Positions 21,036 to 32,899 of a stretch of 64,000 bases of DNA are shown in pieces. A program made the position numbers and the translations under genes. This DNA is from Astragalus membranaceus (Eukaryota > Streptophyta > Magnoliopsida > Fabales > Fabaceae). A model generated the notes under the pieces. It was not told the origin of the DNA. It ran no database searches and saw only the letters and a program-made list of their open reading frames with translations. The stretch is from NCBI GenBank assembly GCA_039519185.1, contig CM076846.1:133087027-133151026 (forward strand), read 5' to 3'. The first letter of the stretch is position 1; each line of letters begins with the position of its first letter.

Positions 21036-21866
21036 GAGTTCAGATTCAAGTATAATAAGCCGTTAGAGTTGGTCAGGGGTCTCGGTAGGACTCACTGAGA
21101 TAATGTTTATCTCACCCTTTATGTATTGTGGTTTTTCAGAGAAGCAAAGGAAAGCAAAGGCGAAGGTTCACGGTTAGCCAGTGTGACTCGAGGAGTCCGG
21201 GAATCTATGTTTCATGTTTTAGGCCCTTGCCCTTTTGTAGTACTTTTGTTATCGGTTGTATAACTATCATGTATAACTTATAAATCGTTTCCGCTAATTT
21301 CATGTTTTGAGTATTGAACATCAGGATAATGTATGTTTAAGTCTTAAGACTTCAGATCTTTCCGATTATGCATGGAGGTTCATTGAACCATCGATACTTA
21401 TATCGAAAATTTTAGTTGTGTTCAATATTTCATTAACAGGAAGTTACTCTGATGTATGCCATGTAGTGCATTTCGGTGATTCTACATGTTAGAATTATCG
21501 GGGTGTTACAGCCACTCTCTCCCTCTTCTCCTTGTTCTTAGAATTTTTCTGAAAAAGATGAAGTGAGGTTGTGTGTGTTCAGCTGGGTATAACTTAAAGG
21601 GTGTAAGGACTGAAATGCCCCTCAGCTCTTAATCCCTTCCTATCACTTATGACATGGCCTAAACTACTAACTTAGTTAAATTTTCAAGCACTTAGACACC
21701 AACAATTATTTATATCATTGGTACTATCTCATAGTAATTTAAATCAAGCTCAACAAGTTAAAATATACTAACCCTCATGTGCTAAATATTCCATTTAGCC
21801 AAATAAATCATCTTAATCTTTTCGCTAATTTAAATAAATTAAATTAGCCAGTTAGGGGATGTTACA

Positions 21867-22147
21867 TTCAGTGTGGTGCATTTGGGTAGAAAGGAACAAC
21901 ATTGTGTTTAGAGGTGAGATTTTCTTGGAGTCAAATTTACTGAACAAAATCAGATGTCTCTCATGGGGTTGGTTCAATTGTAAGTTTGGTATGAATGGTT
22001 GTAATATTTCTGATTGGTGGGCTAATCCTCTTATATGTTTGAGGAATTTGTAATTTTTGTTTTTGGCTCAGGGAGGTTTTAACGAGGCCCCTAGTTCTAT
22101 GTACGGGTTGGAGTTTCCCCAGTTCTCCCCTAAATAAAATCTTTTGC
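21867..22147 (+). pseudogene. LINE 3' end (fragment 1)
   Basis: Encodes SVWCIWVERNNIVFRGEIFLESN and WANPLICLRNL, then an untranslated tail with AATAAAATC and an A-rich end. It matches the 3' end of the LINE at 45850-46140. Its 5' side is cut by the element A LTR at 21866. Copies follow at about 26421-26705 and 30997-31280 in the triplication. Confidence 0.85.
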
Positions 22148-22370
22148 TTATAATAAAACAAAGAAAAACTATCATCTATAATATCATCTATAATTTTTAA
22201 TATCAACTAAAATTAAGGAAACAATAAGTTATTCTTTATCAAGTTTGATAATGTCGTTGTTGGAATTAAGTTTAATTACATGATATAGAAGAAATTTTAT
22301 GCTTTTAAAGAACCGCAAAGATCCACATTCTACCACACATTCCATAGTAGTGAAATAGAAACCAACACTC

Positions 22371-22375
22371 TTGTA

Positions 22376-22440
<65 letters not shown>

Positions 22441-25400
22441 TGTACCCGCATTGGGCCGTCTAGAATTCATTCATGTACCGTCTACCCTTCCACGAGGGAA
22501 GGTATTTTGCCGTGAATTAATATTTCTTACCTTGACCTTTATGAATTAACTTGTGTACACTCGCGTCTTACTAATGTACGGTTTTCCTTAACATTTATAA
22601 CTTGTGAGATTTACCTCAAACTTCTTTCATTTCATGACATAAGTGTGGTTCCATCCTTGGGAAACATTGGGGAATCAATCGGAAAGAAATCAGAATCGTT
22701 TGGAACGATTAAAAGGATTTTGAGTTAGGGTAACAGAAGGATCCGCACGGCTCGTGCTCCAGAGGCGCACGACCCGTGCGTATCACTTAAAGTTCAGTTT
22801 GAAAAACGTACAGGGCGCACGATCCGTGCCACCAGGGTGCACGATCCGTGCGTATTCAAGATTTGAAAAAAGAACTGATTTGCGTAAGTCACGCACGGTC
22901 CGTGCCAAGGGCGCACGACCTGTGCTGTGTTAAAATTCCATTTCCTTGGCTGCTGCGAACAAGGCGCACGACCCGTGCCCTTGTGAGGCACGATCCGTGC
23001 GTCCTTGACAGTGGCCATTTTTTTTTTTCAGTTTCGTGTCATTTTTCCAAGTCCCTTTCGATTCCAATTTCGTTCCGGTCGATATCCTAACATAACAACT
23101 ATTATTCCAGTCCAGCGAAAGCGATAAACAGTCAATCAATTCATACAATCATCAAATCAAGAAATCGGTTACAAACATAGTGACTTTTCGATAAAACGGC
23201 TTTCGAGTTATTTTTCACAAAGCGGGTTATAACGTTTTCTCGGTTCAGAAAATGCAAGACTCGATATCACACATCCCTAGCGAGTTATAGAACTCACCTA
23301 ACGTGATGATAATCACGTAACCAACGGATCAACGGAAAGACACGGTTGGAGTAACCTCACGAGCGGTCCCGAACTCGAATCTACGCTACTCCAAACGCTC
23401 CAAAAACCGAACCGATAGAGCTTGGCCTCTACCACTTCGAATTTCAGCTCCCAATCTACCCTATGAAGGCTGTTAATCACTTTGTGGCTCTCAAAACAAA
23501 CATGCACGCTATATCCAGCCATTAGACTCCATTTTATGAGTTTTGAGCTTTGGAGTGTGAAAATGGTGATTTGGTGATGGAGGGTTTGTTGATTTCGAAG
23601 TTGATACTAATGGAAAGAGGAAGGAAAATGGAAAACAATGGTGGTCTTGGATCATGCATGCATCAAGATTTGCTGAGTTTCCTCCCCTCTCTTCCTCCTT
23701 CTCTCTCGCCACTGTAACATCCCAAAATTAACTAATTTCAATTATTGAAAAATTAGTGAGAGGTAAATTATATATTTATAATAATCGAATATTTTTATGT
23801 TTGATGAGTGAATTAATTTCTTGATTAATTATTAGGATTGTGTGTGCCTAAATTATAAGTTGATTTCCTTATATTAAGTCACATAGAGCTGATGGGGAGA
23901 CATAAGGGAAAAATGAACAGCTGAAGGGTAAGTTAGTCATTTCACATAAACCACTTAACCCCAGCTGATAACCCCCCAAACAGAAAACACCCTTTCATTT
24001 GCTCTGTTTTCAGAAAATAGATTAAGAGAGAAGGAGGAGAGAGTTCGAGAGAAAGAATGGAGAAGAAGAGAAGACCCTACCTCAAGTGTCCATGCATGTT
24101 TCATCTGATTCCACCAATCTTCCACACTTTCCTTCCTCTTTCTAATGATACCATAAACTCATACTGAATCAAAGCCAAACACAAATTCCATCCTTCACTG
24201 AAAATCGAGTTTGAGAGAGAAAGGGGTCTTGCATGCTGTTTCAAAGAACCCTGGAACCAATTTCAGCACCTGTACCACGAAATAGAGCAGCTAAGAGGAG
24301 GATTGAGTTGCTGTGTTCGAGCCTTAGATCTGTGGGAGAGTTCGAGTTCAGTTTTGGAGCGAGTCCAGAGACGGTTCGTGAGGCTATTCGAACGTGTCAG
24401 CTGTTAGATTCGTCGTTTGAGTGATTTTCATCACTTCGGGTGAGTTCTATAACTCGCTTAGGGATTTTGTGTGTGTTCTGAGTTTCCACGCTTTCAAAAA
24501 TCACTGCCATGTCTTTTTGGGTCTCAAGAAGAAATCAGATTTAAAACCGTTTTACCAAAATCATAAATTGAAATGAGAAATTGCATGTTGCTTGTTTGGA
24601 ATGTACTGGATTGAATTGATTGTCTGCTGTGATATACTGTGTATAATGTGTGTTTAAGTTTGGGTCTAGATCGGAAGGGATTTTGGAATCGGAACGGAAC
24701 AGATTTGCTCATAAAACAGTTGTTTCTGGAAAACTGATGGAGACGCACGGATCGTGTGCCTCTGCGCACGGGTCGTGCGCCCCCGTCTGATGCTACACGA
24801 AATAAATTTTTAAACACGCACGGATCGTGCGCCTAGTCGCATGGGTCGTGCGTATCTTTCTGAAACTTTCTACAATTTTGTTCATTAACGCACGGATCGT
24901 GCACCTACACGCACGGGTCGTGCGAGACCTTCTGATCCTCAAATTCAAAGTACCTTTTTATCCATTCCAAATGATTCCAATCCTCTTCTAATCCATTCCT
25001 CATGGTTCCCCAACAATGTAAAGATACTGATATCATGAAATTGAACATGTTTGATAGAAAACTTGTGTGTTATGAACGTAACGGAGAACCGTACTTAGAG
25101 AACGCGAGAGAACACAAGTCGAGAAATGTTAACGGACCTTGAGTCCAATCATGTTAAGATAACGAACTTCAAGTTCATCATGTCATGTAAGCTAATTGAT
25201 TGTAAGTCTATAAAGACATAAAAACTTTCAATTAATGTAAACACGATTCAAGTTACTTTCCCTCGGGGAAAGGTAGATGGTATACCTTGTGTATATCGAG
25301 GATGACGATCCTCCAGTTATTAGCATACTAGGGGAGGGGAAGTCATGAGCCCCAGAACCTAGGCTCTCATGTTACTCACTTGGATTAGTGGGGATGGGTT

Positions 25401-26924
25401 CACTGAGACGTCCTAACCTTAGCTAAGGCGGACTTCGAGGTGTTGTGCTAAGTTCATGATGAAATATGATCCGTAGTCGCTTATTAGGGCTACATCAGGA
25501 AAAATCAGAAATGTAACGAGTAGTCGTTTATTAGGGCTACAAGTTACGAGAAAACGTTATGTATTCACGTGGTCGCTTATTAGGGCCACGAGTTCAGATT
25601 CAAGTATAATAAGCCGTTAGAGTTGGTCAGGGGTCTCGGTAGGACTCACTGAGATAATGTTTATCTCACCCTTTATGTATTGTGGTTTTTCAGAGAAGCA
25701 AAGGAAAGCAAAGGCGAAGGTTCACGGTTAGCCGGTGTGACTCGAGGAGTCCGGGAATCTATGTTTCATGTTTTAGGCCCTTGCCCTTTTGTAGTACTTT
25801 TGTTATCGGTTGTATAACTATCATGTATAAGTTATAAATCGTTTCCGCTAATTTCATGTTTTGAGTATTGAACACCAGGATAATGTATGTTTAAGTCTTA
25901 AGACTTCAGATCTTTCCGATTATGCATGGAGGTTCATTGAACCATCGATACTTATATTGAAAATTTTAGTTGTGTTCAATATTTCATTAACAGGAAGTTA
26001 CTCTGATGTATGCCATGTAGTGCATTTCGGTGATTCTACATGTTAGAATTATCGGGGTGTTACAGCCACTCTCTCCCTCTTCTCCTTTTTCTTAGAATTT
26101 TTCTGAAAAAGATGAAGTGAGGTTGTGTGTGTTCAGCTGGGTATAACTTAAAGGGTGTAAGGACTGAAATGCCCCTCAGCTCTTAATCCCTTCCTATCAC
26201 TTATGACATGGCCTAAACTACTAACTTAGTTAAATTTTCAAGCACTTAGACACCAACAATTATTTATATCATTGGTACTATCTCATAGTAATTTAAATCA
26301 AGCTCAACAAGTTAAAATATACTAACCCTCATGTGCTAAATATTCCATTTAGCCAAATAAATCATCTTAATCTTTTCGCTAATTTAAATAAATTAAATTA
26401 GCCAGTTAGGGGATGTTACATTCAGTGTGGTGCATTTGGGTAGAAAGGAACAACATTGTGTTTAGAGGTGAGATTTTCTTGGAGTCAAATTTACTGAACA
26501 AAATCAAATGTCTCTCATGGGGTTGGTTCAATTGTAAGTTTGGTATGAATGGTTGTAATATTTCTGATTGGTGGGCTAATCCTCTTATATGTTTGAGGAA
26601 TTTGTAATTTTTGTTTTTGGCTCAGGGAGGTTTTAACGAGGCCCCTAGTTCTATGTACGGGTTGGAGTTTCCCTAGTTCTCCCCTAAATAAAATCTTTTG
26701 CTTATAAAAAAACAAAGAAAAACTATCATCTATAATATCATCTATAATTTTTAATATCAACTAAAATTAAGGAAACAATAAGTTATTCTTTATCAAGTTT
26801 GATAATGTCGTTGTTGGAATTAAGTTTAATTACATGATATAGAAGAAATTTTATGCTTTTAAAGAACCGCAAAGATCCACATTCTACCACACATTCCATA
26901 GTAGTGAAATAGAAACCAACACTC
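22371..26924 (+). repeat. Tandem triplication, unit 2 (4,554 bp)
   Basis: Starts with an expanded (TA)n (about 22373-22437) and repeats unit 1. Contains the nested solo LTR at 23713-26064 (TSD GCCAC at 23708-23712 and 26065-26069), palindrome arrays, the LTR2 remainder and the LINE tail. Very close to unit 3. Confidence 0.93.
23713..26064 (+). mobile_element. Solo LTR, unit 2 copy
   Basis: 2,352 bp from TGTAACATCCC to GGGGTGTTACA with GCCAC on both sides. It is the duplicated descendant of one insertion event, not an independent insertion, because flank and duplication are identical in all three units. Confidence 0.92.
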
Positions 26925-26925
26925 T

Positions 26926-27016
<91 letters not shown>

Positions 27017-30000
27017 TGTACCCGCATTGGGCCGTCTAGAATTCATTCATGTACCGTCTACCCTTCCACGAGGGAAGGTATTTTGCCGTGAATTAATATT
27101 TCTTACCTTGACCTTTATGAATTAACTTGTGTACACTCGCGTCTTACTAATGTACGGTTTTCCTTAACATTTATAACTTGTGAGATTTACCTCAAACTTC
27201 TTTCATTTCATGACATAAGTGTGGTTCCATCCTTGGGAAACATTGGGGAATCAATCGGAAAGAAATCAGAATCGTTTGGAACGATTAAAAGGATTTTGAG
27301 TTAGGGTAACAGAAGGATCCGCACGGCCCGTGCTCCAGAGGCGCACGACCCGTGCGTATCACTTAAAGTTCAGTTTGAAAAACGTACAGGGCGCACGATC
27401 CGTGCCACCAGGGTGCACGATCCGTGCGTATTCAAGATTTGAAAAAAGAACTGATTTGCGTAAGTCACGCACGGTCCGTGCCAAGGGCGCACGACCTGTG
27501 CTGTGTTAAAATTCCATTTCCTTGGCTGCTGCGAACAAGGCGCACGACCCGTGCCCTTGTGAGGCACGATCCGTGCGTCCTTGACAGTGGCCATTTTTTT
27601 TTTCAGTTTCGTGTCATTTTTCCAAGTCCCTTTCGATTCCAATTTCGTTCCGGTCGATATCCTAACATAACAACTATTATTCCAGTCCAGCGAAAGCGAT
27701 AAACAGTCAATCAATTCATACAATCATCAAATCAAGAAATCGGTTACAAACATAGTGACTTTTCGATAAAACGGCTTTCGAGTTATTTTTCACAAAGCGG
27801 GTTATAACGTTTTCTCGGTTCAGAAAATGCAAGACTCGATATCACACATCCCTAGCGAGTTATAGAACTCACCTAACGTGATGATAATCACGTAACCAAC
27901 GGATCAACGGAAAGACACGGTTGGAGTAACCTCACGAGCGGTCCCGAACTCGAATCCACGCTACTCCAAACGCTCCAAAAACCGAACCGATAGAGCTTGG
28001 CCTCTACCACTTCGAATTTCAGCTCCCAATCTACCCTATGAAGGCTGTTAATCACTTTGTGGCTCTCAAAACAAACATGCACGCTATATCCAGCCACTAG
28101 ACTCCATTTTTATGAGTTTTGAGCTTTGGAGTGTGAAAATGGTGATTTGGTGATGGAGGGTTTGTTGATTTCGAAGTTGATACTAATGGAAAGAGGAAGG
28201 AAAATGGAAAACAATGGTGGTCTTGGATCATGCATGCATCAAGATTTGCTGAGTTTCCTCCCCTCTCTTCCTCCTTCTCTCTCGCCACTGTAACATCCCA
28301 AAATTAACTAATTTCAATTATTGAAAAATTAGTGAGAGGTAAATTATATATTTATAATAATCGAATATTTTTATGTTTGATGAGTGAATTAATTTCTTGA
28401 TTAATTATTAGGATTGTGTGTGCCTAAATTATAAGTTGATTTCCTTATATTAAGTCACATAGAGCTGATGGGGAGACATAAGGGAAAAATGAACAGCTGA
28501 AGGGTAAGTTAGTCATTTCACATAAACCACTTAACCCCAGCTGATAACCCCCCAAACAGAAAACACCCTTTCATTTGCTCTGTTTTCAGAAAATAGATTA
28601 AGAGAGAAGGAGGAGAGAGTTCGAGAGAAAGAATGGAGAAGAAGAGAAGACCCTACCTCAAGTGTCCATGCATGTTTCATCTGATTCCACCAATCTTCCA
28701 CACTTTCCTTCCTCTTTCTAATGATACCATAAACTCATACTGAATCAAAGCCAAACACAAATTCCATCCTTCACTGAAAATCGAGTTTGAGAGAGAAAGG
28801 GGTCTTGCATGCTGTTTCAAAGAACCCTGGAACCAATTTCAGCACCTGTACCACGAAATAGAGCAGCTAAGAGGAGGATTGAGTTGCTGTGTTCGAGCCT
28901 TAGATCTGTGGGAGAGTTCGAGTTCAGTTTTGGAGCGAGTCCAGAGACGGTTCGTGAGGCTATTCGAACGTGTCAGCTGTTAGATTCGTCGTTTGAGTGA
29001 TTTTCATCACTTCGGGTGAGTTCTATAACTCGCTTAGGGATTTTGTGTGTGTTCTGAGTTTCCACGCTTTCAAAAATCACTGCCATGTCTTTTTGGGTCT
29101 CAAGAAGAAATCAGATTTAAAACCGTTTTACCAAAATCATAAATTGAAATGAGAAATTGCATGTTGCTTGTTTGGAATGTACTGGATTGAATTGATTGTC
29201 TGCTGTGATATACTGTGTATAATGTGTGTTTAAGTTTGGGTCTAGATCGGAAGGGATTTTGGAATCGGAACGGAACAGATTTGCTCATAAAACAGTTGTT
29301 TCTGGAAAACTGATGGAGACGCACGGATCGTGTGCCTCTGCGCACGGGTCGTGCGCCCCCGTCTGATGCTACACGAAATAAATTTTTAAACACGCACGGA
29401 TCGTGCGCCTAGTCGCATGGGTCGTGCGTATCTTTCTGAAACTTTCTACAATTTTGTTCATTAACGCACGGATCGTGCACCTACACGCACGGGTCGTGCG
29501 AGACCTTCTGATCCTCAAATTCAAAGTACCTTTTTATCCATTCCAAATGATTCCAATCCTCTTCTAATCCATTCCTCATGGTTCCCCAACAATGTAAAGA
29601 TACTGATATCATGAAATTGAACATGTTTGATAGAAAACTTGTGTGTTATGAACGTAACGGAGAACCGTACTTAGAGAACGCGAGAGAACACAAGTCGAGA
29701 AATGTTAACGGACCTTGAGTCCAATCATGTTAAGATAACGAACTTCAAGTTCATCATGTCATGTAAGCTAATTGATTGTAAGTCTATAAAGACATAAAAA
29801 CTTTCAATTAATGTAAACACGATTCAAGTTACTTTCCCTCGGGGAAAGGTAGATGGTATACCTTGTGTATATCGAGGATGACGATCCTCCAGTTATTAGC
29901 ATACTAGGGGAGGGGAAGTCATGAGCCCCAGAACCTAGGCTCTCATGTTACTCACTTGGATTAGTGGGGATGGGTTCACTGAGACGTCCTAACCTTAGCT

Positions 30001-31500
30001 AAGGCGGACTTCGAGGTGTTGTGCTAAGTTCATGATGAAATATGATCCGTAGTCGCTTATTAGGGCTACATCAGGAAAAATCAGAAATGTAACGAGTAGT
30101 CGTTTATTAGGGCTACAAGTTACGAGAAAACGTTATGTATTCACGTGGTCGCTTATTAGGGCCACGAGTTCAGATTCAAGTATAATAAGCCGTTAGAGTT
30201 GGTCAGGGGTCTCGGTAGGACTCACTGAGATAATGTTTATCTCACCCTTTATGTATTGTGGTTTTTCAGAGAAGCAAAGGAAAGCAAAGGCGAAGGTTCA
30301 CGGTTAGCCGGTGTGACTCGAGGAGTCCGGGAATCTATGTTTCATGTTTTAGGCCCTTGCCCTTTTGTAGTACTTTTGTTATCGGTTGTATAACTATCAT
30401 GTATAAGTTATAAATCGTTTCCGCTAATTTCATGTTTTGAGTATTGAACACCAGGATAATGTATGTTTAAGTCTTAAGACTTCAGATCTTTCCGATTATG
30501 CATGGAGGTTCATTGAACCATCGATACTTATATTGAAAATTTTAGTTGTGTTCAATATTTTATTAACAGGAAGTTACTCTGATGTATGCCATGTAGTGCA
30601 TTTCGGTGATTCTACATGTTAGAATTATCGGGGTGTTACAGCCACTCTCTCCCTCTTCTCCTTTTTCTTAGAATTTTTCTGAAAAAGATGAAGTGAGGTT
30701 GTGTGTGTTCAGCTGGGTATAACTTAAAGGGTGTAAGGACTGAAATGCCCCTCAGCTCTTAATCCCTTCCTATCACTTATGACATGGCCTAAACTACTAA
30801 CTTAGTTAAATTTTCAAGCACTTAGGCACCAACAATTATTTATATCATTGGTACTATCTCATAGTAATTTAAATCAAGCTCAACAAGTTAAAATATACTA
30901 ACCCTCATGTGCTAAATATTCCATTTAGCCAAATAAATCATCTTAATCTTTTCGCTAATTTAAATAAATTAAATTAGCCAGTTAGGGGATGTTACATTCA
31001 GTGTGGTGCATTTGGGTAGAAAGGAACAACATTGTGTTTAGAGGTGAGATTTTCTTGGAGTCAAATTTACTGAACAAAATCAGTTGTCTCTCATGGGGTT
31101 GGTTCAATTGTAAGTTTGGTATGAATGGTTGTAATATTTCTGATTGGTGGGCTAATCCTCTTATATGTTTGAGGAATTTGTAATTTTTGTTTTTGGCTCA
31201 GGGAGGTTTTAACGAGGCCCCTAGTTCCATGTACGGGTTGGAGTTTCCCTAGTTCTCCCCTAAATAAAATCTTTTGCTTATAAAAAAACAAAGAAAAACT
31301 ATCATCTATAATATCATCTATAATTTTTAATATCAACTAAAATTAAGGAAACAATAAGTTATTCTTTATCAAGTTTGATAATGTCGTTGTTGGAATTAAG
31401 TTTAATTACATGATATAGAAGAAATTTTATGCTTTTAAAGAACCGCAAAGATCCACATTCTACCACACATTCCATAGTAGTGAAATAGAAACCAACACTC
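26925..31500 (+). repeat. Tandem triplication, unit 3 (4,576 bp)
   Basis: Starts with the longest (TA)n (about 26927-27013). Contains the nested solo LTR at 28289-30640 (TSD GCCAC at 28284-28288 and 30641-30645). At 31500 it continues into CTTCGACGAAG, the same flank found after AACCAACACTC at 46338, which shows this is the original right end of the segment. Confidence 0.93.
28289..30640 (+). mobile_element. Solo LTR, unit 3 copy
   Basis: 2,352 bp with the same ends and GCCAC duplication as units 1 and 2. Only a few substitutions separate it from the unit 2 copy, for example ATTTTATTAAC for ATTTCATTAAC near 30560. Confidence 0.92.
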
Positions 31501-32141
31501 CTTCGACGAAGTAAAAAACGCAGCGCATATGACCAATTAAAACATTTTAACCAGGACTTTGATAAGTTTTTCCATAATGACTACCGTTGATCTTAAGAGA
31601 AGACGTCTTATTTCACATGTTTACAATGATCGAATATTTTCTTGTTCTTTTTCAATAAATGAGTTGCATCGACATTCTTCATCTCTGGGATGCGAATCAA
31701 AGCCTTTGCCATATTGATATGACATTTTTGACCCGTTTTTTCAAGCTTTTCACAACAATGTTTAGTCATGTTTTTGTCGTGGATTAGATTGTTATATACT
31801 TCTTCTCCACATTTAGTGCCTATATCAGCGGTGCACTTGGCTAAAAGGCTTGGGCTATCAGGTTTTGTAAGGAGATCACACTTCTGGAAAATCTCATCGC
31901 TCTTGGTTATAAATGGAATCCGGTCTACATTTTTATACTTTGGATCGTTTTCAAGAATAGATATTGTATGTTTGAGGTTACAAGAATAACCAGCTTGAAA
32001 AAGCTTATAACAACAACTTGTTGAAATTGCAGACTTATTAGGACCAAATATTCCCCGGAACACTTGTTTTCCACAATGTTCTCCGATATGCTTTGCACAT
32101 TGTTTTAACTCCTCTTTCTCAGAGGCGAGAACCGCAGCTAA

Positions 32142-32849
32142 TCTATATATATATGTAAAGGAGACCCCAATGGAGCCTCCACAATGAATCTCAAGTTTTT
32201 TATTTCAATTTAAAAATTTAATTTCAATTTAAATTTTTTCCTCTTATTTATTACTCTTAATTCATTAGTTGATGTCTTGATTTGGTTGCCTTTTGATCTC
32301 CTAAATACAAGTTAATTTAATAAATGATTTAAAACTTTTTATTTACCCTTACAAATTATTAATTTTATCATTAAAATAAATAATATTTTATTCAGTAAAA
32401 CAATTTATATTAGTTTTTTTAAATATTAAATATCAAACATATTGAATATTCTATCAAAAATTAAATTGCTTGGTGATATTGGATTATTTTCATTTCTTTT
32501 TTTTTTGAAAAAAATACTTAAAATATGACTAAATCTACATCAATATAAAAGTTTTGTTATTTCAAGTATCAAAATACTAAAAATATGACTATCATTATTT
32601 ATAATTTCCACAAAAGGATAAACTTTAGTTTTAATGCTTCTCATTATCTTTATTTATATCAAATTATAATTTTTATATAAACGAGACTTCCATTTTATTC
32701 TTTAATGTACAATTAAATAATAAATTCAACTTTTTGTTTTTAATATTAATTTTTATTCATTCTAAATTCATCACACTTATGAAATGAAACTTTTATTTTT
32801 TGTTTTATTTTCATTGTTAAAAGCGTCTGTGTCTATATAGATATAGATG

Positions 32850-32899
<50 letters not shown>

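Larger units (their letters stand above)
19158..21510 (+). mobile_element. Solo LTR, LTR2 family, nested in antisense LTR2 (unit 1)
   Basis: 2,353 bp, from TGCAACATCCC (mutated TGTAACA) to GGGGTGTTACA, flanked by GCCAC on both sides (19153-19157 and 21511-21515). No internal region is present, so it arose by LTR-LTR recombination. A consensus donor GTGAGTT is at 19886 and an acceptor TTTTTCAG ends at 21139. Confidence 0.92.
737..21866 (-). mobile_element. Gypsy element A (Tekay/Del-like chromovirus), nested and left-truncated
   Basis: On the minus strand the order is 5' LTR (21866 to 17115), a TTA spacer, iMet PBS (17111 to 17100), gag start (16968), then after the Athila-like insertion gag, PR, RT and RNase H (3572 to 737). 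It ends at the hAT-like block, so integrase and the 3' LTR are missing or lie left of the window. At 21867 the flank is the interior of a LINE open frame (TTCAGTGTGG), matched by the uninterrupted copy near 45850, so element A inserted into a LINE. Nested insertions are at 3573-16873 and 19158-21510. Confidence 0.85.
17115..21866 (-). repeat. 5' LTR of element A (family LTR2), interrupted by an inverted solo LTR
   Basis: On the minus strand it begins TGTAACATCCCC (21866) and ends ATCGGGGTGTTACA (17115). Without the nested solo LTR and its duplication it is about 2,394 bp. In minus orientation it has a donor-like TTAG|GTGAGTTC near 18741, eight GCACG..CGTGC palindromes (18445-18190), covarying hairpins (17666-17596) and an acceptor-like TTTTTACAG near 17491. 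Element A's PBS adjoins its 3' end. Confidence 0.88.
17857..22370 (+). repeat. Tandem triplication, unit 1 (4,514 bp)
   Basis: The unit runs from the (TA)n tract inside LTR2 through the nested solo LTR and the rest of LTR2 into the LINE tail and flank ending AACCAACACTC. It is followed directly by unit 2, which restarts with TTGTATATAT. Unit 1 differs from units 2 and 3 at scattered sites, for example TGCAACATCCC at the nested LTR start. Confidence 0.92.

Noticed and set aside
26783..27125. Ile-Tyr repeat frames on both strands
   Set aside because: Translation of the (TA)n microsatellite at the unit 3 junction.
17857..31500. Three independent insertions of the same solo LTR
   Set aside because: All three share the same GCCAC duplication, flanks and junctions, so one insertion was followed by segment duplication.
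31768..31989. 73-aa plus-strand frame conserved with 46606-46827
   Set aside because: It is the antisense shadow of the prolamin-like coding sequence, conserved because that sequence is duplicated.
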